In this document: in pieces, positions 1 to 8,814 of the stretch | Layout of the letters: every line of letters begins with the position of its first letter | How positions within the stretch are numbered: position 1 is the stretch's first letter | Source of the DNA: CBDCNP01 sp965222425 | Lineage (GTDB): Bacteria; Acidobacteriota; Vicinamibacteria; Marinacidobacterales; DATDRI01 | Direction: 5' to 3' | DNA: 64,000 nucleotides | Assembly: GCA_965222425.1 (NCBI GenBank) | Contig: CBDCTW010000022.1 | Coordinates: 806,001 to 870,000, forward strand | Program-made: the position numbers and the translations under genes | The notes under the pieces: generated by a model | What the model was told of the DNA's origin: nothing | Databases searched by the model: none | Seen by the model: only the letters and a program-made list of their open reading frames with translations

Positions 1-2
1 CC

Positions 3-572
3 GGGCATCATCGGCCCCGGGGGCGCGGTCCCCGGTCAACCACAACGTACATCGAAGAAGAAGGCGTCCATTGGACGGACGAGAACGGCGTGCCCCACGA
101 AGCCTTCGCCCGCCTGAACCGGCACGTTGCAGTCGAGGAGTTCGGCCATTCGGTTCATGCCAGTGCTCTGCCGTTCATCGAGCCCGATCAGGACATCCTG
201 GAAGAAATCGACGATCCGTTTCGGACCGCAGTGCGAAATGGCTATTACGACCCCGATCCGGACATGGGAAAAGATCTACTGACGGATCCCGAGCGCGCGG
301 AAGAGCTCGCGTTCCTACTGGCCGAGTAGTACAAGCCGGATCCTGAGAGAATCTACGACCTGCCTCCCGGCAGGAAGCCTTATGCCGGCCGTGATTTTCG
401 TGCGGGAGAATACTTCGCCGTTGGGCTCGACTGGATGTACGGCGTCACGCACGAAAATAGCGAGTACAAGCTCGAAAGCGTCGAGGAGATGAAGGAGAGG
501 GATCCGAAACTTTACAAGCTCCTGACGGATTTCTGGGACGACGACGGCTGGTCGACTTACGACACGGAGTAG
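3..572 (+). pseudogene. Unknown acidic protein, 5'-truncated by window edge, with in-frame TAG
   Basis: One reading frame is open from the left window edge and shows protein-like composition on both sides of a single TAG at 327-329. Before the stop it reads TYIEEEGVHWTDENGVPHEA... and ends LAFLLAE; after it the same frame resumes YKPDPERIYDLPPGRKPYAG and runs to a TAG at 570-572. The downstream part has no good start with a ribosome-binding site, so I read this as one gene of more than 185 codons broken by a nonsense mutation (for example TGG or CAG to TAG). It is rich in Asp, Glu, Tyr and Trp. I do not recognise the family. Readthrough or a sequencing substitution are alternatives. Confidence 0.55.
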
Positions 573-581
573 GAGGTTTCG

Positions 582-797
582 ATGAAAGCGTGTCTCACGG
601 TGTTGTCGGTAGTGGGGCCAAGGTGCATTTATTCGCTCCCCGCGTCGCTGGAGCACAGTCGACCGAGCGCCAACCTCCTCGCTTGGGAAAGAATCCACCC
701 CACCCAACCACCACTTTGTTTTAGAATACTTTTTCTATATGCCGTCGCCTACTTCCAACGGAAACGAAGACCAATATTTGCTATTTTGGGACCATGA
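582..797 (+). CDS. Possible short exported ORF or decayed 5' end of a gene
   Basis: An AGGAGG at 571-576, overlapping the stop of the preceding frame, sits five bases before an ATG at 582, and the first residues (MKACLTVLSVVG) could begin a signal peptide. After about residue 15 the composition no longer looks like an exported protein, so this may be the intact start of a gene whose body was lost. The rest of the stretch up to 1000 shows no convincing gene on either strand. Confidence 0.2.
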   Translation: MKACLTVLSVVGPRCIYSLPASLEHSRPSANLLAWERIHPTQPPLCFRILFLYAVAYFQRKRRPIFAILGP

Positions 798-1000
798 GCA
801 GGCAATTGCCACCCAAAGTGGAGTCGAGTATTTATCTCCACCGCAAGAGGAGCTTATTCTCATTAAGATCGCAAAAGGAGCTTCATCTCGCTAGATAAGA
901 TTCGCAAATCGTACAGTTGGGACTTGAAGCTCGCCAACGTGAAGAGAAACTATGGAGGGTCCATCTCAACTTGCCAAAGCAGACGGACCCGAAGGACAGT

Positions 1001-2457
1001 CTAAATGACCGCGGGGCCCGGCGCCTTTTCCAGGTCGAGTGCGCGTCGTTTTGGTGATACAGCAGGGGCGTAAGGCCTCCCTTGCCGCCAGCCTTGGACC
1101 AAGATTGCCGCCACGCAAAGGTGGCTGAGCACGCCAAGGCCAACCATGGCCTCAAACGCGATGCCCAATACGGCTCCCACCGAAATCCCTAACAGGCGGA
1201 GGTCCCGGCGTTTAATGCGGTTGAGGAAGTTGGGCGGGTAGGCTTTGCCGTGCCGCAGGGCAAACTCCTTGGTCACGTAGCTTGCCATGTAGTATCCGGA
1301 AATGGAAAGGAGACCCCCCATCCACACGAGAGGGCCCGGATGGGAAGAGGCGTAAGAAAACGTGATGGCCATCACCACCGCAAGCTCCGCATAGCGGTCG
1401 AGCATCGTATCAAGCCAACCTCCCCTAGGGTTGGCGATCTGTCTGAGGCGAGCCACTTCACCATCACAACCGTCCACTACCGAGGAGAGTTGTACCAAGA
1501 GTCCCCCCGCCAGCCCGGCCATGTAACCCTGTAAGGAGAGGAGAGCCGCCCCGCCGAGCGAAAGCAGAAGGGCGGCGAGGGTGATGCGGTCCGGAGAGAT
1601 CTGCGCCTTAGCCAACAGACTCGAGAGCCGTAAGGAGAGAGGACGATTGAGATACGCCGAAACATAGCCATCGTCCGTGTTCTTGACGACCGAGGAAAGA
1701 ATCCACCGCTTCGCATGGCGGAACGCCAAGGCGTTGTCCATATCGACCCATCTCTTGCCCGTGACATCGATCACGCGAACCCGATGCTCAGTCGCTAGCT
1801 CCCTAACCGCATCCGCAAGCCCGTACTGTCCCTTGGCCGATGCCTGCCGGATACCCTCGAAAAGGACCCGCGTGCAGTAGAAAACTCCCGTGTCCGCTAC
1901 GTCCCAATCCCGCAGGTCTTTTCCAATCCGCGCCACCCGACCGTTTTTGACGTGCACCTTCATTACGTCCTCGAGGTCGAGGAGATTCTCTTTGTCCGCA
2001 TCCACGGCCAGGCAAATCTCGTCCTCGCGGGGAGGGACGGCTAAAACTGGCGCCAACAGCGAGGGGTCGATCAAATGGTCGGCCATCGTCAGCAGAAAGG
2101 GCTCCTCATCCACCACGCGAAACGCAGCGAGAGCGCTGGCCCCGTTTCCCAGCTCCCAGTCGGTGGCCACGACGCACTGCACCTCGCAGCCGCGCCGCGC
2201 CGCTACATCGAGGACATGTTCACCGACCTCGTCCGATCGGTAGCCCAGGACCACGACGAAGCGCTGAATACCAGCTGCCTGGTAGGAGAGGATGATCCGC
2301 TCGGCAAGGGGGACAGGCCGAGCAAAGGAATCGTTGGCTTGGGGCGGCCATTGCCCAACGACAGAACACGGGAACCCTTGCCGGCCGCTAACATTACGAC
2401 GGTGGGTACGACGCGATGGACTCTTGCGCTGTCAGTAACCGGACGAATCGAGGACAT
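1001..2457 (-). CDS. Bifunctional inositol-1-phosphate cytidylyltransferase / CDP-alcohol phosphatidyltransferase (IPCT-DIPPS type), one frameshift
   Basis: The N-terminal half is a sugar-nucleotidyltransferase-type domain: the signature VMLAAGKGSR lies near residue 25, followed by KPTIPLLGL. The C-terminal half is a membrane CDP-alcohol phosphotransferase with the full D-x2-DG-x2-AR-x8-G-x3-D-x3-D motif (begins VDGCDGEVAR) and several hydrophobic segments. This two-domain order is that of enzymes making CDP-inositol and transferring it to a second inositol phosphate or another alcohol. The start at 2457 is backed by AAAGGAG seven bases upstream. The frame breaks at about 2313-2318 near a C5 run: one base appears to be missing, after which VPLAERIILSYQAAGIQRF restores the family pattern. 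Real mutation or sequencing error cannot be told apart here. It lies downstream of ino1, whose product would supply its substrate. Confidence 0.8.
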
Positions 2458-2496
2458 TAGCGATCTCCTTTGCGAGTTCAGAGCTTGCCGCTGCGA

Positions 2497-2718
2497 TCAA
2501 GCTGGTCCGTTTACAGCGGCGTACTCAACGCCACACCTGAAGCACCACTGGCGGATCGCTTCATAAGAAACCGTGATCCCGCGCTGCGTTGGGAGGTCTT
2601 CAACATCTCGGAAGCTGAGACAGAAGCGATGATAGAGCCAGACGGCGTAGCTGATGATTTCTGCTGGAAATCGATGTCCCTGGCAGCGCGGTGTGGTGCT
2701 CATCAGCCCAGTCTGCAA
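2497..2718 (-). mobile_element. IS6-family transposase relic (N-terminal part)
   Basis: About 60 residues (GHRFPAEIISYAVWLYHR, then SFRDVEDLPTQRGITVSYEA) match the start of IS6/IS26-type transposases, whose pattern is FPxEIIL.AVRWYLRY..SYRDLEELLAERG. The catalytic DDE core is missing, so it is dead. It lies between the original ino1 stop at 2720 and the nucleotidyltransferase gene at 2457, filling what would be the intergenic space of the inositol operon. Confidence 0.7.
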
Positions 2719-2719
2719 C

Positions 2720-2833
2720 TCACCGGCTCAACTTGACAGTACCGTCAAAGGGCTTCTGGTCGTCGCCCTTGGCATTCACACCGACGGCTTCCCGCTGGTC
2801 CAGCCCAGGTCGAACCTGATCGAGCACCTGTAG
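2720..2833 (-). pseudogene. Detached 3' end of ino1 beyond the IS256 insertion
   Basis: Removing the IS and one 9-bp target copy makes the inositol-phosphate synthase frame continue from ...LQLDSLQV straight into LDQVRPGLDQREAVGVNAKG and on to a TGA at 2720-2722, adding 34 residues for an original length of 428. This restores a single open frame, which is strong evidence that this segment was the native C-terminus. It now lacks a start and is probably not translated. Confidence 0.85.
2825..2833. repeat. Target-site duplication of IS256 element, left copy
   Basis: CACCTGTAG, identical to 4234-4242 on the other side of the element. Two further bases match by chance, giving an 11-bp direct repeat, but the 9-bp register makes the two 26-bp inverted ends align without gaps. 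Confidence 0.9.
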
Positions 2834-4233
2834 GGTCAAGTCTTAATTTTCCTGTCAAATCTCCGTACGGTTCCCCGCGCTCGGTTAAGCTGCTGATTCC
2901 TCCGACGTGCCTTGCGGGAGAAGCTCGTTGCGAAGCTCCTCGACTTTCCTAGCGGCGAAGACATCCATCCTCACGCCGCGCCATTTGTTTGCGACGGCCA
3001 AGAGCACAGCGAACGAGAGTTTCATCGCGGCCTCCTCGGTGAAGAAGTGAGGAATGACCTTTGTGCGACGTTTGTGCTCTCCGAACGTGCGCTCAAGTAG
3101 ATTCGACGTGCGAAGCCTTTTGTGATGCGCCGCAGGAAGGCGTAGCGCCTGAAGACACGCTTCGAGGGTCTCTTCCATGCACTTCATCGCGCTCGGGAAT
3201 CGTTGGCGGTACCGAGCGATCACCTCCCGACCCTTCTTCAGCCCTTGCTCGTAGCTGTTCGCATGGAACGACTCAAGGATGGCCGCCTTGAGTTCGTCGC
3301 GCACTTCCTTCGGAGCCTTGCCCAGGATGTTCTCGAGGCGGTGCTTCTGGCAACGTTGCTTGAGGCTTCGAGGGAAGACCTCTGCGATCGCTTTGAGCAC
3401 TCCAGGATTCCCGTCCGTCACGATGAGCAACGGCTCCCTCATTCCTCGGGCCACCATCTCCTGCAAGAACCCCTTCCAGTTCTCGTAGGATTCTCGGTTG
3501 CCGACACCGATATGAAGAAGAACTCGCGTCCCATCAGCGCGATAGCCGGTCGCAACGAGGATGGGCTCTTTCCTCTCCGCTCCTTGGTGGTAGCGCAGGT
3601 ACGTGCCGTCGAGCTCGAGATACAACAGCTTCTCGTTCGAGAGATCCCGTTTTCGAAACGCCTCGAAATCCTCCGACAGACACCGTGTGACCCGGCTCAC
3701 CACCGACTTCGAGACACCCGTGCCGCTCAGCACGTCCGCGAACGTCGCCTCAATGTCACGCGTCGACATCCCGTGGACGTACATCCGCGCGATCAGTTCA
3801 TCGAGTTTCTCGGTCCGGCTCACGTAGGCGTCGAGAATCTTTGACTGAAACACCTTCTCTGTTTCTCGTACCTGCGGCACTTGCACCGTTACCGCTCCCT
3901 CGCCCGTGAGGACCCGATGCGACTCATACCCGTTGCGTCGTCCCTTCTCCTTCGTCGTTGCCGGAGCGTTCTCATAGTAATTTCGACCCAACGCCTCCGT
4001 CACCTCGCGCTCCAACGCATATTGAAGCATCATCTGAGCTCCCGACCGGACGATCTCCGAGAGATTCATCTCCCCAAATACCAGTTGTTCCTCGAACTGC
4101 TTGAGCAATCGCTGACTCGGTAGTACCTTTCCCATGATGTGTGGTTCTCCTTTTCTGTCCCCATGACGGGGACGGGTTTGAGCTTGGGGAACCATACATC
4201 GTTTTTCTTTGACAGGAATCTTAAGACATCACC
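2834..4233 (-). mobile_element. Complete IS256/Mutator-type insertion sequence (1,400 bp)
   Basis: The element is bounded by 26-bp imperfect inverted ends that differ at only five positions; both contain GTCTTAA and TTCCTGTCAAA. Directly outside lie identical 9-bp copies CACCTGTAG at 2825-2833 and 4234-4242, the size of target duplication expected for IS256. It carries one transposase gene and sits inside the 3' part of ino1. Exact ends plus identical target copies point to a fairly recent insertion. Confidence 0.93.
2885..4135 (-). CDS. IS256-family (Mutator) transposase
   Basis: A 416-residue DDE transposase of the Mutator/IS256 group. Recognisable segments are LELDGTYLRYHQG (first Asp), LLIVTDGNPGVLKAI (second Asp), QRCQKHRLENI, and LLERTFGEHKRRTKV near the C-terminus with the catalytic Glu. 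The start at 4135 is chosen over an ATG 20 codons upstream because AAGGAG lies about 11 bases before it and because the upstream extension would begin in the region now read as the hybrid ino1 tail. The protein looks intact. Confidence 0.93.
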   Translation of the reverse strand: MGKVLPSQRLLKQFEEQLVFGEMNLSEIVRSGAQMMLQYALEREVTEALGRNYYENAPATTKEKGRRNGYESHRVLTGEGAVTVQVPQVRETEKVFQSKILDAYVSRTEKLDELIARMYVHGMSTRDIEATFADVLSGTGVSKSVVSRVTRCLSEDFEAFRKRDLSNEKLLYLELDGTYLRYHQGAERKEPILVATGYRADGTRVLLHIGVGNRESYENWKGFLQEMVARGMREPLLIVTDGNPGVLKAIAEVFPRSLKQRCQKHRLENILGKAPKEVRDELKAAILESFHANSYEQGLKKGREVIARYRQRFPSAMKCMEETLEACLQALRLPAAHHKRLRTSNLLERTFGEHKRRTKVIPHFFTEEAAMKLSFAVLLAVANKWRGVRMDVFAARKVEELRNELLPQGTSEESAA

Positions 4234-5415
4234 CACCTGTAGGGAATCCAACTGAAGCGGCCTCAGCAACGTCAGCGCCTCCTGAGAGTCCTTCGATGTG
4301 TCGTGGAACGGGGCGCTGGTCGTGCCATCTTGCCCTCGAATGAACCGCTCGAGTGCAACAAATGCTTCGCTATCGCGCATCTGCTTCCGCGGGTGCTTCA
4401 TCATGCAGGCGGATGCAGCATCCAGCGGCCCGCCGATCTTTCGGTCGAGTGCCAGCTTGGCGCACCGGATGGCGTCGATCACCACACCCGCGGAGTTCGG
4501 CGAGTCTTCAACGGAGAGCCGCGCCTCGAGGTTCATCGGAACGTCGCCGAAGCCGCGCCATTCCATGCGAAGAAAGCAGACCTTGTTGTCGTTCTGCCAG
4601 GGTACGTAGTCGGAGGGGCCGATGTGAATGTTCTCGTCCGCGAGGCGTTGGTCGAGTTGAGACTGCACCGATTCCGTCTTTGAGACTTTCTTGGACGCGA
4701 GTCGGGTCTGTTCCAACATATTCAGGAAGTCGGTATTGCCGCCCGTGTTGAGTTGGTAGGTACGCTCGATCTTTACGCCACGGTCGCCGAGTGTGCGCGT
4801 GATGATTCGGTGCAGGAGCGTGGCGCCGAACTGGCTCTTGATATCGTCGCCTACGATCGGAAGCCCTTTCTTCTTGAACTCCTCGGCGAACTCCGGATGA
4901 GAGGCGATGAACACCGGCACGCAGTTGACCATGGCGACACCAGCATCGAGGCACGCCTTCGCGTAGTGACGCACGCCCTGCTCCGAACCTACCGGCAGGT
5001 AGCAGACGAGGATCTCCGCGCCGGATGCCTTGAGCGCTTCCGTAATATCAACGGACTCGGCATCGGACAGACGAAAGGCCCGGTCGTCGGGATAGCGATC
5101 CATGTGACCCGCAATCCCGTCCAAGACAGGCCCCATCTGGACAGTGACGCTGGTCTCGGAAAGCTCCCGTTGGAACACTGTTGTGCAGTTGGGATGGGCA
5201 AAAACGGCCTCGTGAAGGGGTCGCCCCACTTTTCGCAGATCCACATCGAATGCAGCAACGACCTCGACGTCCTCGATTCGGTAGCCACCAAGTTCAGGAT
5301 GGATAAGCCCGGCAGCTTCCGAGGGATCGTGGTGCCGATAGTACTCAAGTCCCTGAACCAGGGAGCTGGCACAGTTGCCAACACCTACGATTGCAATTTT
5401 TATTTTACTTTTCAT
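4066..5415 (-). CDS. ino1: Inositol-3-phosphate synthase, C-terminus replaced by IS sequence
   Basis: Converts glucose 6-phosphate to inositol 3-phosphate with NAD. The Rossmann start AIVGVGNCASSLVQG (residues 8-22), LPVGSE, VGDDIKSQFGATLLHR (with the conserved lysine), GGNTDFLNM and the DSPNSAGVVIDA motif closely follow the actinobacterial/mycobacterial Ino1 type. The start at 5415 has GGAGAAGGAGG upstream. Residues 1-394 are native; the last 55 residues (from GDVLRFLSKK onward) come from the IS256 end. Since the conserved core ends around residue 360, the enzyme may still work. It sits 29 bases after the XRE regulator gene and upstream of the CDP-inositol gene, indicating one operon for a phospho-inositol compound (lipid or solute). 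Confidence 0.93.
   Translation of the reverse strand: MKSKIKIAIVGVGNCASSLVQGLEYYRHHDPSEAAGLIHPELGGYRIEDVEVVAAFDVDLRKVGRPLHEAVFAHPNCTTVFQRELSETSVTVQMGPVLDGIAGHMDRYPDDRAFRLSDAESVDITEALKASGAEILVCYLPVGSEQGVRHYAKACLDAGVAMVNCVPVFIASHPEFAEEFKKKGLPIVGDDIKSQFGATLLHRIITRTLGDRGVKIERTYQLNTGGNTDFLNMLEQTRLASKKVSKTESVQSQLDQRLADENIHIGPSDYVPWQNDNKVCFLRMEWRGFGDVPMNLEARLSVEDSPNSAGVVIDAIRCAKLALDRKIGGPLDAASACMMKHPRKQMRDSEAFVALERFIRGQDGTTSAPFHDTSKDSQEALTLLRPLQLDSLQVGDVLRFLSKKNDVWFPKLKPVPVMGTEKENHTSWERYYRVSDCSSSSRNNWYLGR
4234..4242. repeat. Target-site duplication of IS256 element, right copy
   Basis: CACCTGTAG, partner of 2825-2833. On the coding strand it encodes the LQV of inositol-phosphate synthase just before the insertion. 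Confidence 0.9.
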
Positions 5416-5444
5416 GAATCCTCCTTCTCCTGTGAGACGGTCGT

Positions 5445-6740
5445 CTAGGAAGTTTGGCTAGAAGTCTCACGCTCTTGTCGTGGAGGCGTCGCCGTAATAG
5501 CCAAGATACGCTCTCGGTCGGCCACGCGAACTCCCGCGAGATCCGCTAGTTCGTTGAATCTGGGGACGTCGATACTTCCCCGATGGAGAGCACTGGCCGC
5601 CAGCGCCGCCAGTCGAGAACAAAGGGAGTCCATCTCATGGAGTGCTGGCGGTAGCGCAAGTTCCCTTGCGATTGGCGTATGCTTTTCACTTTGCATCATC
5701 GTTTCTAGTTGATCGAGTTCTCGGTCCGTTAAGAGCCGGAGGTTCCTCAAACGATGCGTAGCCACTCTAGGGCTCGTGCCGTAGTAGTGAGCCGTGCGTA
5801 GGACGTCCGACAAGGTGATCGGGTGACAACCCTTGCGCTGGCGACCATCCACCCGACGGCTCTCGCCCATCTTGCTGCGACCGTCGCCCTCTGAAAACAC
5901 GGAGAGCACAGTGGGACCAGCGCGTCCCAATGTCTCTTTGCCGAGGGTCTCCAAGTATCGAAGCAGGCCATGCTGGGGAATCAGAAGGCCGCTTGCGAAA
6001 GCGTCGGCCCTCAGCTCCGCAAGTTCAGGCGCCACACTAGAAAAGCATACGCGCCACGGCGCTTCGGTATCGAACAAGAAATGGGCAAGTCCGTGTGCGT
6101 ATCTGAAGCGGCGGTGTTCGAGACTAAGTTTCTTGTCGACCACAACGAGAAGCCCGTGGTCCAGGTGAGCGATCGAAATCGAGATGATTCCTTTGGGCAG
6201 AGTTGCCTTGGCCGAACGAACGCCCGACGTCATGAGCAGTTCATCGACGAAACGGACGGGCCCCTCTCCAAGTGCTAGGCGCCGCCGCTCATCCTCCGCA
6301 ATGCGATATCCTTGCTGCGCCGCTTGCCACTGCGTATTTGCGCGCTCAATTCGGTACAAAGGAAGCGGGTATGCAAGGGCGTCGATCTCAAGTCTTGCTT
6401 CCAGATGGGTGAGAGCTCTCGCCAACGCGCACACACCGGCGAAGGAACTCGGCCCCTGAGCTTCCGCGAGATCGGGATGAGAGCGGAACAGCTCGGCAAC
6501 GCCATCCACTTCCTCGCCGTCGTCGTCGGTAGTCCGGGGCAGGAGCTCGCTGGGGCTACAGCCATAGAAGGCAGCTAGCCGGCGCAGGTCTTCAGCCTTT
6601 AAGGATCGCCGCCCTGTCTCGATCTGGGCGACGGTGGCTCGCGATACACCAAGCCGAGGTGCGATGTCAGCCTGAGTGAAACCGCGTGACGTCCGCGCTT
6701 CCTGGAGAATACTACCGATATCTTTCAGCTTCCGGGTCAT
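5445..6740 (-). CDS. XRE-family regulator with ImmA/IrrE-like domain lacking the catalytic Glu
   Basis: Residues 8-62 form an XRE helix-turn-helix (TQADIAPRLGVSRATVAQIE). The middle resembles ImmA/IrrE metallopeptidases: a helix with AHGLAHFLFD is followed by a segment ELRADAFASGLLIP carrying the third-ligand pattern. In active members the first helix reads HExxH; here Glu is Gly (HGLAH), so proteolysis is doubtful and a sensor/repressor role is more likely. GGGGAG lies upstream of the start. It is the first gene of the strand-contiguous set with ino1 and the CDP-inositol enzyme, so it probably regulates that operon and itself. Confidence 0.82.
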   Translation of the reverse strand: MTRKLKDIGSILQEARTSRGFTQADIAPRLGVSRATVAQIETGRRSLKAEDLRRLAAFYGCSPSELLPRTTDDDGEEVDGVAELFRSHPDLAEAQGPSSFAGVCALARALTHLEARLEIDALAYPLPLYRIERANTQWQAAQQGYRIAEDERRRLALGEGPVRFVDELLMTSGVRSAKATLPKGIISISIAHLDHGLLVVVDKKLSLEHRRFRYAHGLAHFLFDTEAPWRVCFSSVAPELAELRADAFASGLLIPQHGLLRYLETLGKETLGRAGPTVLSVFSEGDGRSKMGESRRVDGRQRKGCHPITLSDVLRTAHYYGTSPRVATHRLRNLRLLTDRELDQLETMMQSEKHTPIARELALPPALHEMDSLCSRLAALAASALHRGSIDVPRFNELADLAGVRVADRERILAITATPPRQERETSSQTS

Positions 6741-6761
6741 GGCTGGTCTCCCCGCTCCTTC

Positions 6762-6806
6762 TCATTGAAATATATTCTAATATAATATCATATTTTAGTA
6801 AATAAT
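6762..6806 (-). promoter_or_regulatory. AT-rich promoter/operator of the inositol operon
   Basis: Directly upstream of the XRE gene lies a block of about 45 bases that is nearly all A and T in an otherwise GC-rich window. Read on the minus strand it holds several possible -10 boxes (TATATT, TATTAT) and an imperfect palindrome of about 28 bases centred near 6785, which would suit binding by an XRE dimer. Exact boxes cannot be fixed by eye. Confidence 0.45.
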
Positions 6807-7025
6807 GTTATGTATTGTTACCTCCTATATTGCCAGGTGAGCCTGAGGTTGAACCGCTCACGCTTCCCGAGGGTACAAACCCGCTCCACAATCGGTATTG
6901 ATCGATCATCCTGATTTCGAAATTCAGAGGCCCACAGCCTCCACGGTCCTGGGCTTTCTGGCAGCCTGGGGTGCCGTGGGATTCTTGATTGCACTGTTCG
7001 CTTGGAGCACAAGCTGAGGTAGAAT
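6807..7025. other. Gap with no supportable gene
   Basis: Between the inositol-operon promoter and the sarcosine-oxidase relic I see no gene with a start and coding character. One minus-strand frame ends KRERFNLRLTWQYRR, which vaguely resembles the last beta-strand of an outer-membrane protein, but this is not enough to call. Confidence 0.3.
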
Positions 7026-7290
7026 TCAGCTGGATACGGCGGCCGCGGCCTTCTCGCCGACCAGTCGATTCTCGCGCAAGCGGTTGTAACGAAAAGGTTG
7101 GATATTCTCCGGTACCTGGCCGCTGGCAATCATCTTGGCGCTGTCCAACCCACTGGCCGGCGCAGCTTTGAACCCGTAGGTGCCCCAGCCGCAATTGATG
7201 TAGAGGTTCTGGATCTCGTTGACCGGCGAGATGATCGGGCTGTAATCGGGTGTCATGTCGCACAGACCCGCCCACTGCTTCTGACTACCG
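7026..7290 (-). pseudogene. C-terminal fragment of a sarcosine-oxidase-beta-type FAD oxidoreductase
   Basis: The frame reads GSQKQWAGLCDMTPDYSPII, then YINCGWGTYGFKAAPASG and ends after a basic tail at 7026. This is the conserved C-terminal part of sarcosine oxidase beta/DadA-like oxidoreductases (pattern W.G..D.TPD..P, and GWGT.GFK..P..G). The FAD-binding N-terminal two thirds are missing: at about 7288 the sequence switches abruptly into a protein-kinase gene. An ATG at 7256 could permit translation of 76 residues but these would not form an enzyme. Confidence 0.75.
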
Positions 7291-8779
7291 TGAACAGTAG
7301 ACCCTCACCGTCGGGCAGAAACTTGGGCCACCAATGTCCGGACTCGCCCCGGTCCTTGTCTGGAGTCGTGAGCTCGACAGGATCACCACCCGTTGCCGAC
7401 ACTTGTGAGAAGCCCCCCGTCCAGGAAGGTGAGAAAACGATAGAACCATCCGGACCCCAGGCCGCCCCTACGGTCAGTGGTCCCACGTCGCAAATGACGC
7501 TAGGGTACCCTCCGGCAACGGAGACTTTCTTCATCTTCTCATCTGCGTAAAAGCCGACCCATTGGCCGTCGGGAGAAAAGAACGGCTCCCGAGCTCCTTC
7601 CGTTCCTGGGAGTACGCGACCCTCAAACCCATTGAGCTCATGGAGCATGAGGCCCTTGCTCGTGGGCCTCCGCATATAGACGAGGCGCGCTCCGTCTGGA
7701 GAGATCTGCGGGTTCCACACGGACGACACGGTGGCGTCACTCGACGGCGGGCGTATGACGAAACGCGCGCTGGGCGCTTCCCCGGTCGGCCATTGGCTCC
7801 ACATGAGTGAAGCCAGGACCGCGCCGAGGCCGAGGAAACCGACGGAGGTGATCGCCAACAGGCCGAACTGAGTGCGGCTGGCACCGCTTGCGGCAGGGCC
7901 AACCGTCACCTCATCGATGGAGAGAGCGTCATCGATGTCGAGCCTTACATCCGCCATGTCGTGAATGCGGTTCTTCGGAGACTTCTCCAAGCAGCGTCGA
8001 AACAAGCGCTTGACGAGCCAGGGAGTTTCCTTCGGGAGCTTTTCCCAATCGGGCTCCACTTTGAGGATCCCGGCCAGCGTGTCCGACACCGTTTCTCCCG
8101 CGAAGAGACGCCTACCGCTCAGCATTTCGAAGAGCACGACACCAAAGGCCCAGACGTCGGCGCGCTTATCGGTTTTCCGGCCTCGTGCTTGCTCGGGGCT
8201 CATGTAGGCGGCGGTTCCGAGAAGAACGCCCGCTTCGGTGGCGGCTCGAGATTAGCGTCGGCGATTGGGAGTCGCTCGAGTCGAGCGTCTCTTCTCCCAC
8301 CGCCTTCGCCAAACCGAAGTCCAGAACCTGGACCGCCCCTTCATCGGTCAGCTTGACGTTGGCAGGTTTGACGTCGCGGTGGATGATCCCTTTCTCAGGG
8401 CCGCCTCGAGCGCCTCGGCGATCTGCCGGGCGATTCCGAGTGCCTCTTCGACGGGAATCGCACCCCGCTTCATCCGCTGGGACAGGTCCTCGCCTTCGAC
8501 GAGCTCCAGTATCAGGAACGGTCGCTCTTGAACCTCTTCGACGCCGTAGATGGAGGCGATGTGGGGGTGATCGAGCGAAGCGAGGAGTTGTGCCTCACGT
8601 CGAAACCGCGCCAGACGCTCCGGAGCCCCTGCCACGTCAGAGGGCAAAGCCTTGATGGCGACGTCGCGCCCCAGTTTGGTATCCCGCGCTCGGTAGACTT
8701 CGCCCATCCCTCCCGCACCGATGGCGGCGAGAATCTCGTAGGAACCGAGCTTCGTGCCGGGCGTGAGGGGCATTTGCAT
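7290..8779 (-). pseudogene. Ser/Thr protein kinase with TolB-like propeller, two frameshifts and truncated end
   Basis: Starting at 8779 (GGGGAT upstream), the frame shows a PknB-type kinase: GAGGMGEVYRARD P-loop, VAIK lysine, ALEAA. A shift at about 8398 moves the catalytic loop GIIHRDVKPANVKLTDEG and VLDFGLAK to a second frame. A shift at about 8252 returns to AATEAGVLLGTAAYMSPEQA. A transmembrane segment (FGLLAITSVGFLGLGAVLA) and TolB-like beta-propeller repeats (PQISPDGARLVYMR, PFFSPDGQWVGFYAD) follow. The propeller ends at FLPDGEGLLFTV, where sarcosine-oxidase sequence begins. This architecture is common in Acidobacteriota. The missing end and two shifts make it a probable pseudogene. 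Confidence 0.85.
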
Positions 8780-8814
8780 GAAAATATCCCCGCACAATTG
8801 AAAAGTCAAAAGGC

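Noticed and set aside
3203..3844. 213-codon plus-strand frame inside the IS256 element
   Set aside because: Antisense shadow of the transposase; composition and lack of start signals do not support a gene.
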